DNA of 64,000 bases, from positions 2,572,001-2,636,000 of the forward strand of contig NZ_CP133781.1 in NCBI RefSeq assembly GCF_034350045.1, given 5' to 3'. This document shows, piece after piece, positions 26,818 to 36,063 of the stretch. This DNA comes from Pseudomonas sp. CCI4.2 (lineage in GTDB: Bacteria > Pseudomonadota > Gammaproteobacteria > Pseudomonadales > Pseudomonadaceae). Each line of letters begins with the position of its first letter. Position 1 is the stretch's first letter. Under the pieces are notes generated by a model, which saw only the letters and a list, made by a program, of their open reading frames with translations, did no database searches and was not told where the DNA came from. The translations under genes and the position numbers were made by a program.

Positions 26818-28926
26818 ATGACCAAGACTCTCCACCACCGTGCCTGCCATCTGTGTGAAGCTATCTGTGGCTTGACCATCGAGACCACCACGCAAGAAGG
26901 TGCCGACACCCGGATTACTTCCATCAAGGGTGACGCTCTGGACAGTTTCAGTCGCGGCCACATCTGCCCCAAGGCGGTGGCGCTGCAAGACATCCAAAAC
27001 GACCCTGATCGCCTTCGGCAGCCCATGCTCCGTGTCGGCACGCAATGGCAGCCCATCGAGTGGCAAGCAGCATTCGAGCTGGTGGCTGAGCGTCTGTTTT
27101 CAATTCAGCAGCGCGATGGTCAAAACGCAGTGGCGGTTTATCAGGGCAACCCCAGCGTTCACAACTATGGGTTGATGACCCACAGCAATTATTTTCTTGG
27201 GTTGTTGAAAACCCGCAATCGGTTTTCTGCTACTTCTGTCGACCAACTGCCGCATCACCTGACCAGCTATTTGATGTATGGCCACGGCCTTTTGCTGCCG
27301 ATTCCTGATATTGATCACACCGACTTCATGCTGATTCTGGGCGGCAATCCGCTGGCCTCGAACGGCAGCATCATGACCGTCCCGGACGTCGAGAAGCGAC
27401 TGAAAGCTATTCAGGCGCGGGGTGGCAAGGTGGTGGTGGTCGACCCTCGTCGCAGCGAAACGGCAGCGATTGCCGATCAACACTTGTTCGTGCGCCCCGG
27501 CGGCGATGCAGCGTTGTTGTTTGGTTTGCTCAATACGTTATTTGAAGAAAACTTGACCCGCACCAGCCACGTGCCAGTGGATGGGTTGGACGTGGTGCGC
27601 CAGTCAATAAGCCATTTGAATGCTGAAGCCATGAGCTCACGCTGCGGTGTGCCCGCCGAGCAGATTCGCCAACTGGCGCGGGACTTCGCTGCGGCAGACA
27701 AAGCGGTGTGTTATGGCCGGATGGGTATTTCCACCCAGGCGTTTGGCACGCTGTGTCATTGGTTGGTACAACTGATCAACCTGGTGACGGGCAATCTCGA
27801 CCGGGTGGGCGGCGCCCTGTGTACGGAACCGGCGGTGGACCTCGTTGCGTCCACATCAGGCGGTCATTTCAATCGCTGGCAAAGTCGCGTGTCGGGGTTG
27901 CCTGAGTACGCCGGTGAATTGCCGGTCTCCGCATTGGCGGAAGAAATGCTGAGCGAGGGGGAAGGGCAGGTCCGCGCGCTGATCACTGTGGCCGGCAATC
28001 CTGTGCTGTCGACGCCCAACGGTCGAAAGCTGGAACAGGCGTTGGACGGTTTGGAGTTCATGCTCAGCATTGACCTGTACATCAACGAAACCACGCGCTA
28101 CGCCGACCTGATTCTGCCATCGACATCGGCATTGGAAAACGATCATTACGACACGACCTTTAATATGTTCGCCGTGCGCAATGTCACCCGGTTCAATCGC
28201 GCCATTCTGGAAAAGCCGGAAGGAGCGTTGCATGACTGGGAGATTTTTGTCGGTTTGGCCCAAGCGTTCGCCGCCAGAGCCGAGCGTGAGCTGAAACCTA
28301 CGATACCGCCGTCACAAATGATCGACAGAGGGTTGCGTGCAGGGTTGTATGGCGACACCTCTGAACACAGGCTTTCCTTGGACGCGTTGCGTGATCACCC
28401 GCACGGTCTGGACTTGGGGCCACTCAAACCTAATTTGGCGTTGCGCTTGAAAACCGCCAACCAGCGCATTCAGGCAGCGCCGCAGGTCATACTTGCCGAT
28501 CTGGCGAGATTCGCCGCGGTCGAGGCACCTCAGGCCGGGGAACTCCTGCTCATTGGTCGTCGCCATGTGCGCAGCAACAATTCCTGGATGCACAACTACC
28601 ACCGGTTGGTGAAAGGTAAGCCACGGCATCAACTGCTTATGCACCCCGACGACTTGATCAGCCGGGGGTTGATCGATGGGCAGTGGGTCCGAGTCAGCTC
28701 GAGGGTCGGAGCGGTTGAGGTGCAGGTCCTCGGCAGTGCCGAGATGATGCCGGGCGTGGTCAGTCTGCCCCATGGTTGGGGGCACGCACGCCCAGGGGTG
28801 CAGATGGTGATTGCCGGTAATCAGCCAGGTGTGAGCGCCAATGACTTGACCGATGAGCGCCAATTGGACACGCTGTCCGGCAATGCCGCGCTGAATGGCG
28901 TACCGGTCCAGGTTGCCGCAGCGTGA
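26818..28926 (+). CDS. Molybdopterin-dependent oxidoreductase with an N-terminal 4Fe-4S site
   Basis: A 702-residue member of the DMSO-reductase/formate-dehydrogenase-like superfamily. The N-terminal cluster motif is CHLCEAICGL followed by GHICPKAV (four cysteines). The bis-MGD core includes GNPSVHNYG, LILGGNPLASNGS, VVVVDPRRSETA and the C-terminal MopB_CT fold from about 560. There is no Tat signal, so it is cytoplasmic. At the usual molybdenum-ligand region no cysteine or selenocysteine is visible (ATSVDQLPHH). The start at MTKTLHH was preferred over the ATG 12 bases earlier because of GAG spacing. It is a single gene upstream of grxD. The substrate is unknown. Confidence 0.88.
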   Translation: MTKTLHHRACHLCEAICGLTIETTTQEGADTRITSIKGDALDSFSRGHICPKAVALQDIQNDPDRLRQPMLRVGTQWQPIEWQAAFELVAERLFSIQQRDGQNAVAVYQGNPSVHNYGLMTHSNYFLGLLKTRNRFSATSVDQLPHHLTSYLMYGHGLLLPIPDIDHTDFMLILGGNPLASNGSIMTVPDVEKRLKAIQARGGKVVVVDPRRSETAAIADQHLFVRPGGDAALLFGLLNTLFEENLTRTSHVPVDGLDVVRQSISHLNAEAMSSRCGVPAEQIRQLARDFAAADKAVCYGRMGISTQAFGTLCHWLVQLINLVTGNLDRVGGALCTEPAVDLVASTSGGHFNRWQSRVSGLPEYAGELPVSALAEEMLSEGEGQVRALITVAGNPVLSTPNGRKLEQALDGLEFMLSIDLYINETTRYADLILPSTSALENDHYDTTFNMFAVRNVTRFNRAILEKPEGALHDWEIFVGLAQAFAARAERELKPTIPPSQMIDRGLRAGLYGDTSEHRLSLDALRDHPHGLDLGPLKPNLALRLKTANQRIQAAPQVILADLARFAAVEAPQAGELLLIGRRHVRSNNSWMHNYHRLVKGKPRHQLLMHPDDLISRGLIDGQWVRVSSRVGAVEVQVLGSAEMMPGVVSLPHGWGHARPGVQMVIAGNQPGVSANDLTDERQLDTLSGNAALNGVPVQVAAA

Positions 28927-29036
28927 GCTTCATCAGTCGATGGTCGACAGGGAGAGGCCGAGCGTAGCGCTCGGGTTTCCGCTACAATGCGCGACCGTGC
29001 CGACATCTGAGTCGGAAAGTTCAGCCGAGGTGTTCC

Positions 29037-29378
29037 ATGGATATCATCGAAACGATCAAAGAGCAGATCAACGCCAACACCGTTCTGCTTTACATGAAAG
29101 GCTCTCCGAATGCGCCACAGTGTGGTTTTTCGGCAAAGGCTTCGCAGGCATTGATGGCGTGTGGCGAGAAGTTCGCTTACGTCGATATTCTGCAGAACCC
29201 GGAAATTCGCGCCAACCTGCCTAAATATGCTAACTGGCCAACCTTTCCACAGCTGTGGGTTGGTGGTGAATTGGTCGGCGGCAGCGACATCATCACCGAG
29301 CTGTTTGCCAGCGGTGATCTGCAAACCCAAATCAAGGATGCAACGGTCAAGGCAGCTGCTGAAAAAGCAGACGCTTGA
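29037..29378 (+). CDS. grxD: Monothiol glutaredoxin Grx4
   Basis: A 113-residue monothiol glutaredoxin. The active site CGFS follows MKGSPNAPQ. The glutathione-binding segments KYANWPTFPQLWVGGELVGGSDI are complete. Family members carry and deliver 2Fe-2S clusters and pair with BolA proteins. A C-terminal alanine/lysine tail (AAAEKADA) is slightly longer than usual. A strong bidirectional terminator separates it from bfr. Confidence 0.95.
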   Translation: MDIIETIKEQINANTVLLYMKGSPNAPQCGFSAKASQALMACGEKFAYVDILQNPEIRANLPKYANWPTFPQLWVGGELVGGSDIITELFASGDLQTQIKDATVKAAAEKADA

Positions 29379-29477
29379 TAACCCGTTGTTGGTGGCCTGC
29401 CCCGTTTACGGGCAGGTTCGCTTGCCAGTGGCCTGAAACGGTGTAACCGATACGCCGAACTCAACCAGCAAGCATGA

Positions 29478-29517
29478 AAAAGCCCCGCTCTCGACTGTCG
29501 AGATGCGGGGCTTTTTT
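29478..29517. terminator. Bidirectional Rho-independent terminator
   Basis: AAAAGCCCCGC-TCTCGA-CTG-TCGAGA-T-GCGGGGCTTTTTT: a long, nearly perfect stem with U-runs in both directions, serving grxD (+) and bfr (-). Confidence 0.93.
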
Positions 29518-29534
29518 CGTTAAGCGAAGGTGTA

Positions 29535-30005
29535 TCAGTCGCCCATTTGCGATTGCAGGTAGTTCTCGATGCCGACTTTATCGATCAGGCCCAGTTGGGT
29601 TTCCAGCCAGTCGATGTGTTCTTCCTCGGACTCGAGAATGTCTTCGAGCAAATCGCGGCTGCCAAAATCGCCGACGACTTCAAAGTGTGCGATGGCGGCT
29701 TTAAGGTCGATCAGCGCTTTCTGCTCGATCTTGAGATCGCACTCGATCATTTCTTTGGTGTGCTCACCGATCAGGATTTTGCCCAGCTCTTGCAAGTTAG
29801 GCAGGCCTTCAAGGAACAGAATGCGTTTGATCAATTTATCGGCGTGCTTCATCTCGTCGATAGATTCGTGATATTCGTGCTCGCCGAGCTTTTTCAGCCC
29901 CCAGTCTTGGTACATGCGGGCATGCAAGAAATACTGATTGATGGCGACCAGCTCGTTTCCGAGGATCTTATTGAGATGCTGGATGACTGTAATGTCGCCT
30001 TTCAT
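29535..30005 (-). CDS. bfr: Bacterioferritin (haem-binding)
   Basis: A 156-residue bacterioferritin subunit; 24 form an iron-storage shell. The haem axial ligand Met52 is present (SIDEM). Ferroxidase ligands E18, E51 and H54, and the second set in [10 protein letters not shown] (E127, H130 by alignment), are intact, so it is of the active BfrB type. The start [13 protein letters not shown] is canonical, and residues upstream are not conserved. The bfd gene lies just upstream on the same strand behind a terminator; Bfd reduces core iron for release. Confidence 0.96.
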   Translation of the reverse strand: MKGDITVIQHLNKILGNELVAINQYFLHARMYQDWGLKKLGEHEYHESIDEMKHADKLIKRILFLEGLPNLQELGKILIGEHTKEMIECDLKIEQKALIDLKAAIAHFEVVGDFGSRDLLEDILESEEEHIDWLETQLGLIDKVGIENYLQSQMGD

Positions 30006-30160
30006 ATCGAATGCCTGCCGTTCTAAATCTGAATAAGATGCAAGTTTGGGCTGCACTGTAAATGCTGTCAAACCTAAGTTGTTGAATAATAAGTAGTTTA
30101 AATACAAATAAGAATGTTTGAGTTCCGCATCTTGATACTAAGCGATTGAAATGCAGGCAT

Positions 30161-30186
30161 AAAAAAACCGGACACACGGTCCGGTT
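30161..30186 (-). terminator. Rho-independent terminator of bfd
   Basis: AACCGGA/TCCGGTT stem followed on the minus strand by a seven-base T-run, 17 bases after the bfd stop. Confidence 0.88.
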
Positions 30187-30202
30187 CTTCAAAACTATAG
30201 TG

Positions 30203-30421
30203 TCAAGCGGCTGAATATTCTGCCGGGTAAGCCATCCCGACTTGACTACTTTGCAACGCGGTCAGCGTGTCACGCACGACTTCTTTGGCGAATGAAGCGC
30301 ATTTTCCACATTTGCTGGCAACGCCCAATGTTTGGCGGACGTCGCGGTAACTGCAGCAACCTTCCAGGATCGCATCCCGGATTTGCCCATCAGTAACACC
30401 TTGGCAGAGGCATACATACAT
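30203..30421 (-). CDS. bfd: Bacterioferritin-associated ferredoxin Bfd
   Basis: A 72-residue 2Fe-2S ferredoxin of the BFD/NifU-middle fold. Cluster cysteines are C4 and C6 (MYVCLCQGVTDGQI) and the later pair in SKCGKCASF. Bfd docks on BfrB and passes electrons to the haem to mobilise stored iron. In P. aeruginosa it is induced by iron starvation. A Fur-box-like sequence lies 40-66 bases upstream of the start. Confidence 0.95.
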   Translation of the reverse strand: MYVCLCQGVTDGQIRDAILEGCCSYRDVRQTLGVASKCGKCASFAKEVVRDTLTALQSSQVGMAYPAEYSAA

Positions 30422-30460
30422 AAAGTGAGAACCGTCGTTGGTGGTGACTCAATGCCGGGG

Positions 30461-30487
30461 ATACTAATGTTAATGAGAATGCTTGTC
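30461..30487. promoter_or_regulatory. Possible Fur box upstream of bfd
   Basis: ATACTAATGTTAATGAGAATGCTTGTC contains overlapping AATGAGAAT/ATGTTAAT hexamers resembling degenerate Fur repeats (NATWAT units). The match is imperfect, and the main support is that bfd is a known Fur target in related species. Confidence 0.4.
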
Positions 30488-30604
30488 AAAACAACTTTCA
30501 TTGAGAAGCCGTGTAATTTCTTCCTGCCGACGAACGGACATGGTCGACAACCGCTACAAAAAACCGACCACTGGGGGCCGGTTGATTAACGTGCATGATC
30601 GGAA

Positions 30605-31285
30605 TCAGTCGTTGAAGTCTTCCCAGCCACCCATCTGTTTCCAGCGGTTGACGATGCCACAGAACAGATCAGCGGTTTTTTCGGTGTCGTAGCGGGCCGA
30701 GTGCGCTTCACGGCCGTCAAAGTCGATGTCAGCGGCCTGACAGGCTTTGGCCAATACGGTTTGACCGTACGCCAAACCTGCAAGGGTCGCGGTGTCGAAA
30801 CTGGAGAACGGGTGAAACGGGTTGCGCTTCATGTCCATGCGGGTAACGGCCGCATTCAAGAAGCCCAGGTCAAAGCTTGCGTTGTGTCCGACCAGAATGG
30901 CGCGCTTGCAGCCATTCGCCTTTAGCGCTTTACGCACGCCACGGAAAATGTCGGTTAAGGCGACTTCTTCGCTGACGGCCATGCGCAACGGGTGATCCAG
31001 CTTGATGCCGGTGAACTCCAGTGCTGCGGCTTCGACGTTTGCGCCTTCGAACGGCTCCACCCGGAAGAAGTAAGTGTGTTCAGGGAACACAAAACCTTTT
31101 TCGTCCATGCCGATGGTGACAGCGGCAATTTCCAGTAGAGCGTCCGTCGCCGAGTTGAAACCACCCGTTTCTACATCGATAACGACCGGCAGGTAGCCGC
31201 GGAAGCGGGCCGCCATAGGGTGCCTGGAACCGCCCCCTCCGCCGCTATGACCTTCCTGTTCGTCGTCGAAATGATCTTCGCTCAC
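30605..31285 (-). CDS. rnt: Ribonuclease T
   Basis: A 226-residue DEDDh 3'-5' exonuclease that trims tRNA and other stable RNA 3' ends. Exo I is VVIDVETGG, Exo II is [10 protein letters not shown] and Exo III is [11 protein letters not shown]. The N-terminus has a Gly/His-rich extension ([13 protein letters not shown]) ahead of [14 protein letters not shown], where many homologues start. The start overlaps the pyrC stop by 4 bases, so the two are co-translated, as in P. aeruginosa. Confidence 0.95.
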   Translation of the reverse strand: MSEDHFDDEQEGHSGGGGGSRHPMAARFRGYLPVVIDVETGGFNSATDALLEIAAVTIGMDEKGFVFPEHTYFFRVEPFEGANVEAAALEFTGIKLDHPLRMAVSEEVALTDIFRGVRKALKANGCKRAILVGHNASFDLGFLNAAVTRMDMKRNPFHPFSSFDTATLAGLAYGQTVLAKACQAADIDFDGREAHSARYDTEKTADLFCGIVNRWKQMGGWEDFND

Positions 31286-32328
31286 GCGTTTTCCTCAAGC
31301 AGGCGCCAGCGCAGTTTTTCACCGGCGCGCAGCGGAATTACGGACAGCTCGCCAAATGGCAGGCTGGTGGGTGCGGTCCATTCGTCACGGACCAGCGTTA
31401 TGGTGTCGCGGTTGCTTGCCAGGCCGTAAAACGCCGGGCCGTGCATGCTGGCGAAGCCTTCCAGCTTGTCCAGTGCGTTACGCAGTTCAAAGGCCTCGGC
31501 GTAAAGCTCGATGGCCGCGTAAGCGGTATAGCAACCGGCACAGCCACACGCCGCTTCTTTGGCGTGTTGGGCGTGCGGGGCAGAATCGGTGCCCAGGAAA
31601 AACTTCGTGCTGCCACTGGTGGCGGCGTCGAGCAATGCTTGCTGGTGAATATTGCGCTTGAGAACCGGCAGGCAGTAAAGGTGCGGGCGAATGCCACCGA
31701 CTAGCATGTGATTGCGGTTGTAAAGCAGGTGATGCGCCGTAATCGTTGCACCCACATTGGCTGAGGCTTCGTGGACGAACTGTACGGCCTCGTGGGTGGT
31801 GATGTGCTCGAAGACTACTTTCAACGTGGGAAAGCGCTCCACAACGCGACCCAGATGTTCATCGATGAACATCTTTTCGCGGTCGAACACGTCGACTTCA
31901 CCGCGCGTCACTTCGCCGTGGACCAGAAGTGGCAAGCCGACCTCCGCCATGGCTTCCAGCGCCGGAAAAATCTTGTCGATGCTGGTGACGCCTGAGTCGG
32001 AGTTGGTGGTCGCTCCGGCTGGATACAGTTTTGCAGCGTGAACGAAACCACTGGCCTTGGCCGCGTGGATATCCTGCGGCTGTGTCAGGTCGGTCAGATA
32101 AAGCACCATTAACGGCTCAAAACGACTGCCGGCCGGGCGCGCAGCGAGGATGCGCTGGCGATAGGCATCAGCTTCCTGAGCATTGCGAACCGGGGGTACC
32201 AGGTTGGGCATGATAATGGCGCGGCCAAAAGTGCGCGCTACGTCAGCAACGGTGTGAGGCAAAACAGCTCCATCGCGGAGATGAATGTGCCAGTCGTCGG
32301 GACGCAGAAGGGTCAGGCGATCGGACAT
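31282..32328 (-). CDS. pyrC: Dihydroorotase PyrC
   Basis: A 348-residue type II dihydroorotase of pyrimidine synthesis, interconverting carbamoyl-aspartate and dihydroorotate. Zinc ligands WHIHLRDG, the carboxylated lysine in [17 protein letters not shown] and the catalytic aspartate FLGTDSAPH are all present. The start [13 protein letters not shown] is canonical; a longer open frame upstream to 32781 lacks conservation and overlaps the divergent motY. Confidence 0.96.
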   Translation of the reverse strand: MSDRLTLLRPDDWHIHLRDGAVLPHTVADVARTFGRAIIMPNLVPPVRNAQEADAYRQRILAARPAGSRFEPLMVLYLTDLTQPQDIHAAKASGFVHAAKLYPAGATTNSDSGVTSIDKIFPALEAMAEVGLPLLVHGEVTRGEVDVFDREKMFIDEHLGRVVERFPTLKVVFEHITTHEAVQFVHEASANVGATITAHHLLYNRNHMLVGGIRPHLYCLPVLKRNIHQQALLDAATSGSTKFFLGTDSAPHAQHAKEAACGCAGCYTAYAAIELYAEAFELRNALDKLEGFASMHGPAFYGLASNRDTITLVRDEWTAPTSLPFGELSVIPLRAGEKLRWRLLEENA

Positions 32329-32455
32329 TGGGGATTCCAGGCGGGTCAAACTCGCTGGGAATGCTACCGGAAAACACTCATACGAGCACTCGCTATCAAG
32401 TTTTCCGGGAACTAACCGATAGCCAGACGTATGCAGTTTTCTAGTGGAGCCTCCC

Positions 32456-33361
32456 GTGCGCCAACGATATTTAGCCTTGCTCAGTGTGTTTGCCAGTTTG
32501 CCGGCAGTGGCTATTACGTTCCAGACACGTCTGGAAAGTATCGAATGGAAAGTCGAAGGCGATAAGTTTGAGTGTCGCCTGACCCAACCCATCACCGATT
32601 TCGGTGCTGGCGAATTCGTCCGTCGTGCGGGAGAACAAGCCACATTCCGAATTAAGGCCAGCGGTGGAATGCTGGGTTCAGGTTCCGCCACACTGCTCGC
32701 TGCGGCCGCCCCTTGGCAGCCCGGTCGTGGTGACGTAAACCTTGGTGCTGTCAGGGTGAATAACAGCACAATTCCGTTCAATTCCTCCCAAGGGCAAGCA
32801 GGCGGGTTACTTGCAGGGTTGATGGAAGGTCGCAGCCCAGTGATCCGTCATCATGGGCAGGGCGGCAGCGTGATGGAAATTCGCTTGTTACCCGTGCGGT
32901 TTGCCAAAGCGTTCAGCGATTACCAGGCATGTACCGCCAAGCTGCTGCCCAAGAACTACGAACAGGTCAAGCAAGCGCAGATAGGCTTTCCGGGTAAAGA
33001 TGCCGATCTTGACGCTCACGCGCGGGCCCAGCTACAAGTTATTGCTGATTTCCTGAAGGCCGACCCTACGGTGAATCACATCGAACTCGACGGCCATTCC
33101 GACAACAGCGGGAATCGATTGACCAACCGGGACATGTCACGCCGCCGAGCGCTGGCGGTGATGGATTTCTTCACGGCCCAAGGCGTTCCCGAGAAGCAGA
33201 TCACCATGCGGTTTCATGGCGAACGCTATCCTTTGGCACCTAACACCAACGCGGCCAATCGCTCGCGCAACCGACGAGTCACCGTTCAATTGGATCGGTT
33301 GCCACCGGACGATAAAGCCCCGTCAGTGGTTGCAGCGGGATCGGCTGCCGCTACGTCGTAA
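32456..33361 (+). CDS. motY: MotY, flagellar T-ring protein with OmpA-like domain
   Basis: A 301-residue periplasmic protein. It starts at GTG 32456 with GGAG seven bases upstream and has a signal peptide ([18 protein letters not shown]). The N-terminal half ([26 protein letters not shown]) matches the MotY stator-anchoring domain. The C-terminal half (about 185-290) is an OmpA-type peptidoglycan-binding domain with [11 protein letters not shown] and [12 protein letters not shown]. It connects stator units to the outer flagellar ring in polarly flagellated bacteria. The position divergent from pyrC matches P. aeruginosa PA3526. The tail is alanine-rich. Confidence 0.92.
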   Translation: MRQRYLALLSVFASLPAVAITFQTRLESIEWKVEGDKFECRLTQPITDFGAGEFVRRAGEQATFRIKASGGMLGSGSATLLAAAAPWQPGRGDVNLGAVRVNNSTIPFNSSQGQAGGLLAGLMEGRSPVIRHHGQGGSVMEIRLLPVRFAKAFSDYQACTAKLLPKNYEQVKQAQIGFPGKDADLDAHARAQLQVIADFLKADPTVNHIELDGHSDNSGNRLTNRDMSRRRALAVMDFFTAQGVPEKQITMRFHGERYPLAPNTNAANRSRNRRVTVQLDRLPPDDKAPSVVAAGSAAATS

Positions 33362-33490
33362 TCGGCTGCGACTGATGCCCCGCTCGACATTAACTGTCGC
33401 TTGGTCGTCACAAGCTGTCGCGCCTCTGTAAAGCCATCGGTTTGAGCGGTAGAATCCTTCGCTTTGCGTACAACCCGGTGGAGTGAAGGC

Positions 33491-34708
33491 ATGGCGGACG
33501 TAAACAAGGTAGTTCTCGCGTATTCCGGTGGCTTGGATACTTCGGTAATCCTCAAGTGGCTGCAGGACACGTATAACTGCGAAGTAGTGACATTCACGGC
33601 TGACCTGGGTCAAGGCGAAGAAGTCGAGCCCGCACGCGCGAAGGCGCAGGCCATGGGCGTTAAAGAAATCTATATCGATGACCTGCGCGAGGAATTCGTG
33701 CGTGATTTCGTGTTCCCGATGTTCCGCGCAAACACCGTCTACGAAGGCGAGTACCTGCTGGGTACGTCTATTGCGCGTCCGCTGATTGCCAAGCGTCTGA
33801 TCGAAATCGCCAACGAAACCGGCGCGGACGCCATTTCCCATGGCGCCACTGGCAAAGGCAACGACCAGGTTCGTTTCGAACTGGGTGCGTATGCGCTTAA
33901 GCCCGGCGTTAAAGTCATTGCCCCTTGGCGTGAATGGGACTTGCTGTCACGTGAAAAGCTCATGGATTACGCCGAGAAGCACAACATCCCGATTGAGCGT
34001 CACGGGAAGAAAAAGTCGCCGTACTCGATGGATGCGAACCTGCTGCACATCTCCTATGAAGGCGGCGTGCTGGAAGACACCTGGACCGAGCACGAAGACG
34101 ACATGTGGCGTTGGACCAAGTCTCCCGAGGACGCGCCGAACGTCGCCACTTACCTTGAGCTGACCTATCGCAACGGCGACATCGTCGCGCTCGATGACGT
34201 GGAAATGTCACCTGCAACTGTTTTGGCGACCCTGAACCGTATCGGTGGCGAAAACGGTATCGGTCGGTTGGATATCGTCGAAAACCGTTATGTGGGCATG
34301 AAGTCCCGTGGTTGCTACGAGACGCCGGGCGGCACCATCATGCTGCGCGCTCACCGCGCCATCGAATCGATCACCTTGGACCGCGAAGTGGCTCACCTCA
34401 AGGATGAGCTGATGCCGAAGTACGCCAGCCTGATCTACACCGGCTACTGGTGGAGCCCTGAGCGCCTGATGCTGCAACAAATGATCGATGCGTCGCAGGC
34501 TCATGTTAACGGCGTGGTTCGTCTGAAGCTCTATAAAGGCAACGTCATCGTCACCGGCCGTAAGTCTGATGAGTCGCTGTTCGACGCTACCATTGCCACC
34601 TTTGAAGAAGATGGCGGTGCCTATAACCAGGCCGACGCAGCCGGCTTCATCAAGCTGAACGCTCTGCGCATGCGGATCGCGGCTAACAAAGGCCGCAAGC
34701 TGTTCTGA
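33491..34708 (+). CDS. argG: Argininosuccinate synthase ArgG
   Basis: A 405-residue enzyme joining citrulline and aspartate with ATP. The PP-loop [14 protein letters not shown], the [15 protein letters not shown] citrulline/aspartate region and [11 protein letters not shown] are canonical. The start [14 protein letters not shown] has GGAG/GAAGG upstream. It stands alone and ends at a strong terminator. With argF it supplies the last steps but one of arginine synthesis. Confidence 0.97.
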   Translation: MADVNKVVLAYSGGLDTSVILKWLQDTYNCEVVTFTADLGQGEEVEPARAKAQAMGVKEIYIDDLREEFVRDFVFPMFRANTVYEGEYLLGTSIARPLIAKRLIEIANETGADAISHGATGKGNDQVRFELGAYALKPGVKVIAPWREWDLLSREKLMDYAEKHNIPIERHGKKKSPYSMDANLLHISYEGGVLEDTWTEHEDDMWRWTKSPEDAPNVATYLELTYRNGDIVALDDVEMSPATVLATLNRIGGENGIGRLDIVENRYVGMKSRGCYETPGGTIMLRAHRAIESITLDREVAHLKDELMPKYASLIYTGYWWSPERLMLQQMIDASQAHVNGVVRLKLYKGNVIVTGRKSDESLFDATIATFEEDGGAYNQADAAGFIKLNALRMRIAANKGRKLF

Positions 34709-34718
34709 CCCCCTGCGG

Positions 34719-34753
34719 CCCCCTCTTGCGCGCCGCTCAGGCGCGCAGGGGGG
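34719..34753 (+). terminator. Terminator of argG
   Basis: CCCCTCTTGCGCGC pairs with GCGCGCAGGGGGG around a short loop, followed by CGTTGTTTATAT. It begins 11 bases after the argG stop. Confidence 0.8.
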
Positions 34754-34764
34754 CGTTGTTTATA

Positions 34765-35400
34765 TCAAATAAACAACACCTCACTTGTAGTGATCGATAC
34801 AAGCGCGAAAGTATGAATGTGTTTGAGGGTCTTTGAAAATTCACTGACCCGTGCGACCAATTCTCCATCGTTGACAACATCACTTCGGCAGCTCAGTAAT
34901 ACAATCAATTGTGTTGATCGAACGTCATTGCGCCGACGCTCGTTGTCAGTGTGCAACAGCGACATCAGGTGGATGACGTCCTCTTTGCACGAGAGGGGAC
35001 CGCCATACGCTATTTCTATTTCGTCGGTGGGGTGCAGTAGCAGTTTGGAGTGAGACCGCAAGTGTCCCGCTCTTTGGGATGTTGGGCACGTTGATACAGA
35101 GCGATGGAGTGGAGGCTTTATTGGTTGAACAGTCGACAGCTCGGATTTTTTGAATACCTTTAGAAAGTTCTTTTCATTGGAGAAGTCTGAAGGCCCGTAC
35201 AGGACTTTATAGTTAAAATTCAATGTCAGAAAAAACAAAGAAGTTAACACTGACGGAAAGACAATCAGGAACCAAACGTAGATACGCTGATTGCTCTCAT
35301 CCAAAAAAGGCAGCGCGGTGGCTGCCGATGCCTCGGACAGCGCCGCAAACAGTGCGATGACACTGACCGGGTTCATTCCGTTGACTGAAGCTTTGATCAT
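34765..35400 (-). CDS. Two-helix membrane protein of unknown function
   Basis: About 211 residues (start MIKASVNG; an ATG 21 bases earlier is possible; neither has a good ribosome site). Two hydrophobic helices (VSVIALFAALSEASAATALPF and IYVWFLIVFPSVLTSLFFLTLNF) are followed by NYKVLYGPSDFSNEKNFLK. That PSDF..E..FL segment, as I recall, recurs in uncharacterised two-helix bacterial proteins. The remaining roughly 130 residues are cytoplasmic, with EIEIAYGGPLSCKEDVIHLMSLL and a final hydrophobic FALVSITTSEVLFI. Lower GC than the flanks suggests an accessory gene. Confidence 0.6.
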   Translation of the reverse strand: MIKASVNGMNPVSVIALFAALSEASAATALPFLDESNQRIYVWFLIVFPSVLTSLFFLTLNFNYKVLYGPSDFSNEKNFLKVFKKSELSTVQPIKPPLHRSVSTCPTSQRAGHLRSHSKLLLHPTDEIEIAYGGPLSCKEDVIHLMSLLHTDNERRRNDVRSTQLIVLLSCRSDVVNDGELVARVSEFSKTLKHIHTFALVSITTSEVLFI

Positions 35401-35502
35401 GGTTATTACTCGATAACGCATAAGTGCAGGGCAATGACTCTTTAAACGTAAGCGGGAGAGGAATGCAATAAACAGTTCGTCATGTGGGTATGTTTATAGG
35501 CA

Positions 35503-36063
35503 TCACTCACCCGGTAGTGCGTCGGGCGACGGTGTGTCTTTCATTTGCTTAAATTCGAAGCGATAGTCTCGACCGATCTCCCATACTTGGCGAACGCTCA
35601 AATTCAGTTTTTGTGCGATCTCAAGCGCGGTGTAACCTAGGCTGGAATAATGCATGGCGTGGCCGGCGACCCTGTCGTCAACCGCATCAGGGTCGCGCAG
35701 CCCTTCTGTTCTAGCGCCGCGAACGGGCCGGCTATAGGAGATTTTCAGTCCTTGTTCTCCTGCCATTCGCCGGACATCTTTTTTTGTCATTCGCAGCGAG
35801 TATTGCAAGGAGCTAACCCCAGCACCCTTGGCGACCAGGTTTTTTAAAAGTTCGATTTTTTTAAGGGCATCTTCCTCAGTCTCAATCGGCGGGTTTTTAG
35901 GGGGCAATGATTCGGCAGAGAATTCGGCTGTTTCTCCAAGGGGCACTACATTGATAACACCTCCTCGTTGAATGTACTGTTCCACCGCAGTATCAAGGTC
36001 GAGTTTAGGTTTAGACTTTGATGGCGACGAGGTGCGTGAGTCTTTGTTATTAGTCACGAGCAT
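35503..36063 (-). CDS. Putative DNA- or RNA polymerase-binding regulator with an HTH
   Basis: A 186-residue soluble protein (start MLVTNNKDS, AGG just upstream). A Ser/Lys-rich disordered N-terminus is followed by LDLDTAVEQYIQRGGVINVVPLGE, which resembles the RGG-containing segment of the Pseudomonas RNA-polymerase-binding protein SutA. An acidic linker then leads to a coiled segment and two HTH-like units: SLRMTKKDVRRMAGEQGLKI and YTALEIAQKLNLSVRQVWEIGRDY. It lies in the AT-rich accessory pocket. Function is unknown; a transcriptional role is inference from the HTH and the SutA resemblance. Confidence 0.6.
   Translation of the reverse strand: MLVTNNKDSRTSSPSKSKPKLDLDTAVEQYIQRGGVINVVPLGETAEFSAESLPPKNPPIETEEDALKKIELLKNLVAKGAGVSSLQYSLRMTKKDVRRMAGEQGLKISYSRPVRGARTEGLRDPDAVDDRVAGHAMHYSSLGYTALEIAQKLNLSVRQVWEIGRDYRFEFKQMKDTPSPDALPGE

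Noticed and set aside
32329-32781. N-terminal extension of PyrC by 151 residues
   Set aside because: Not conserved in the family, overlaps motY on the other strand; canonical start at 32328.
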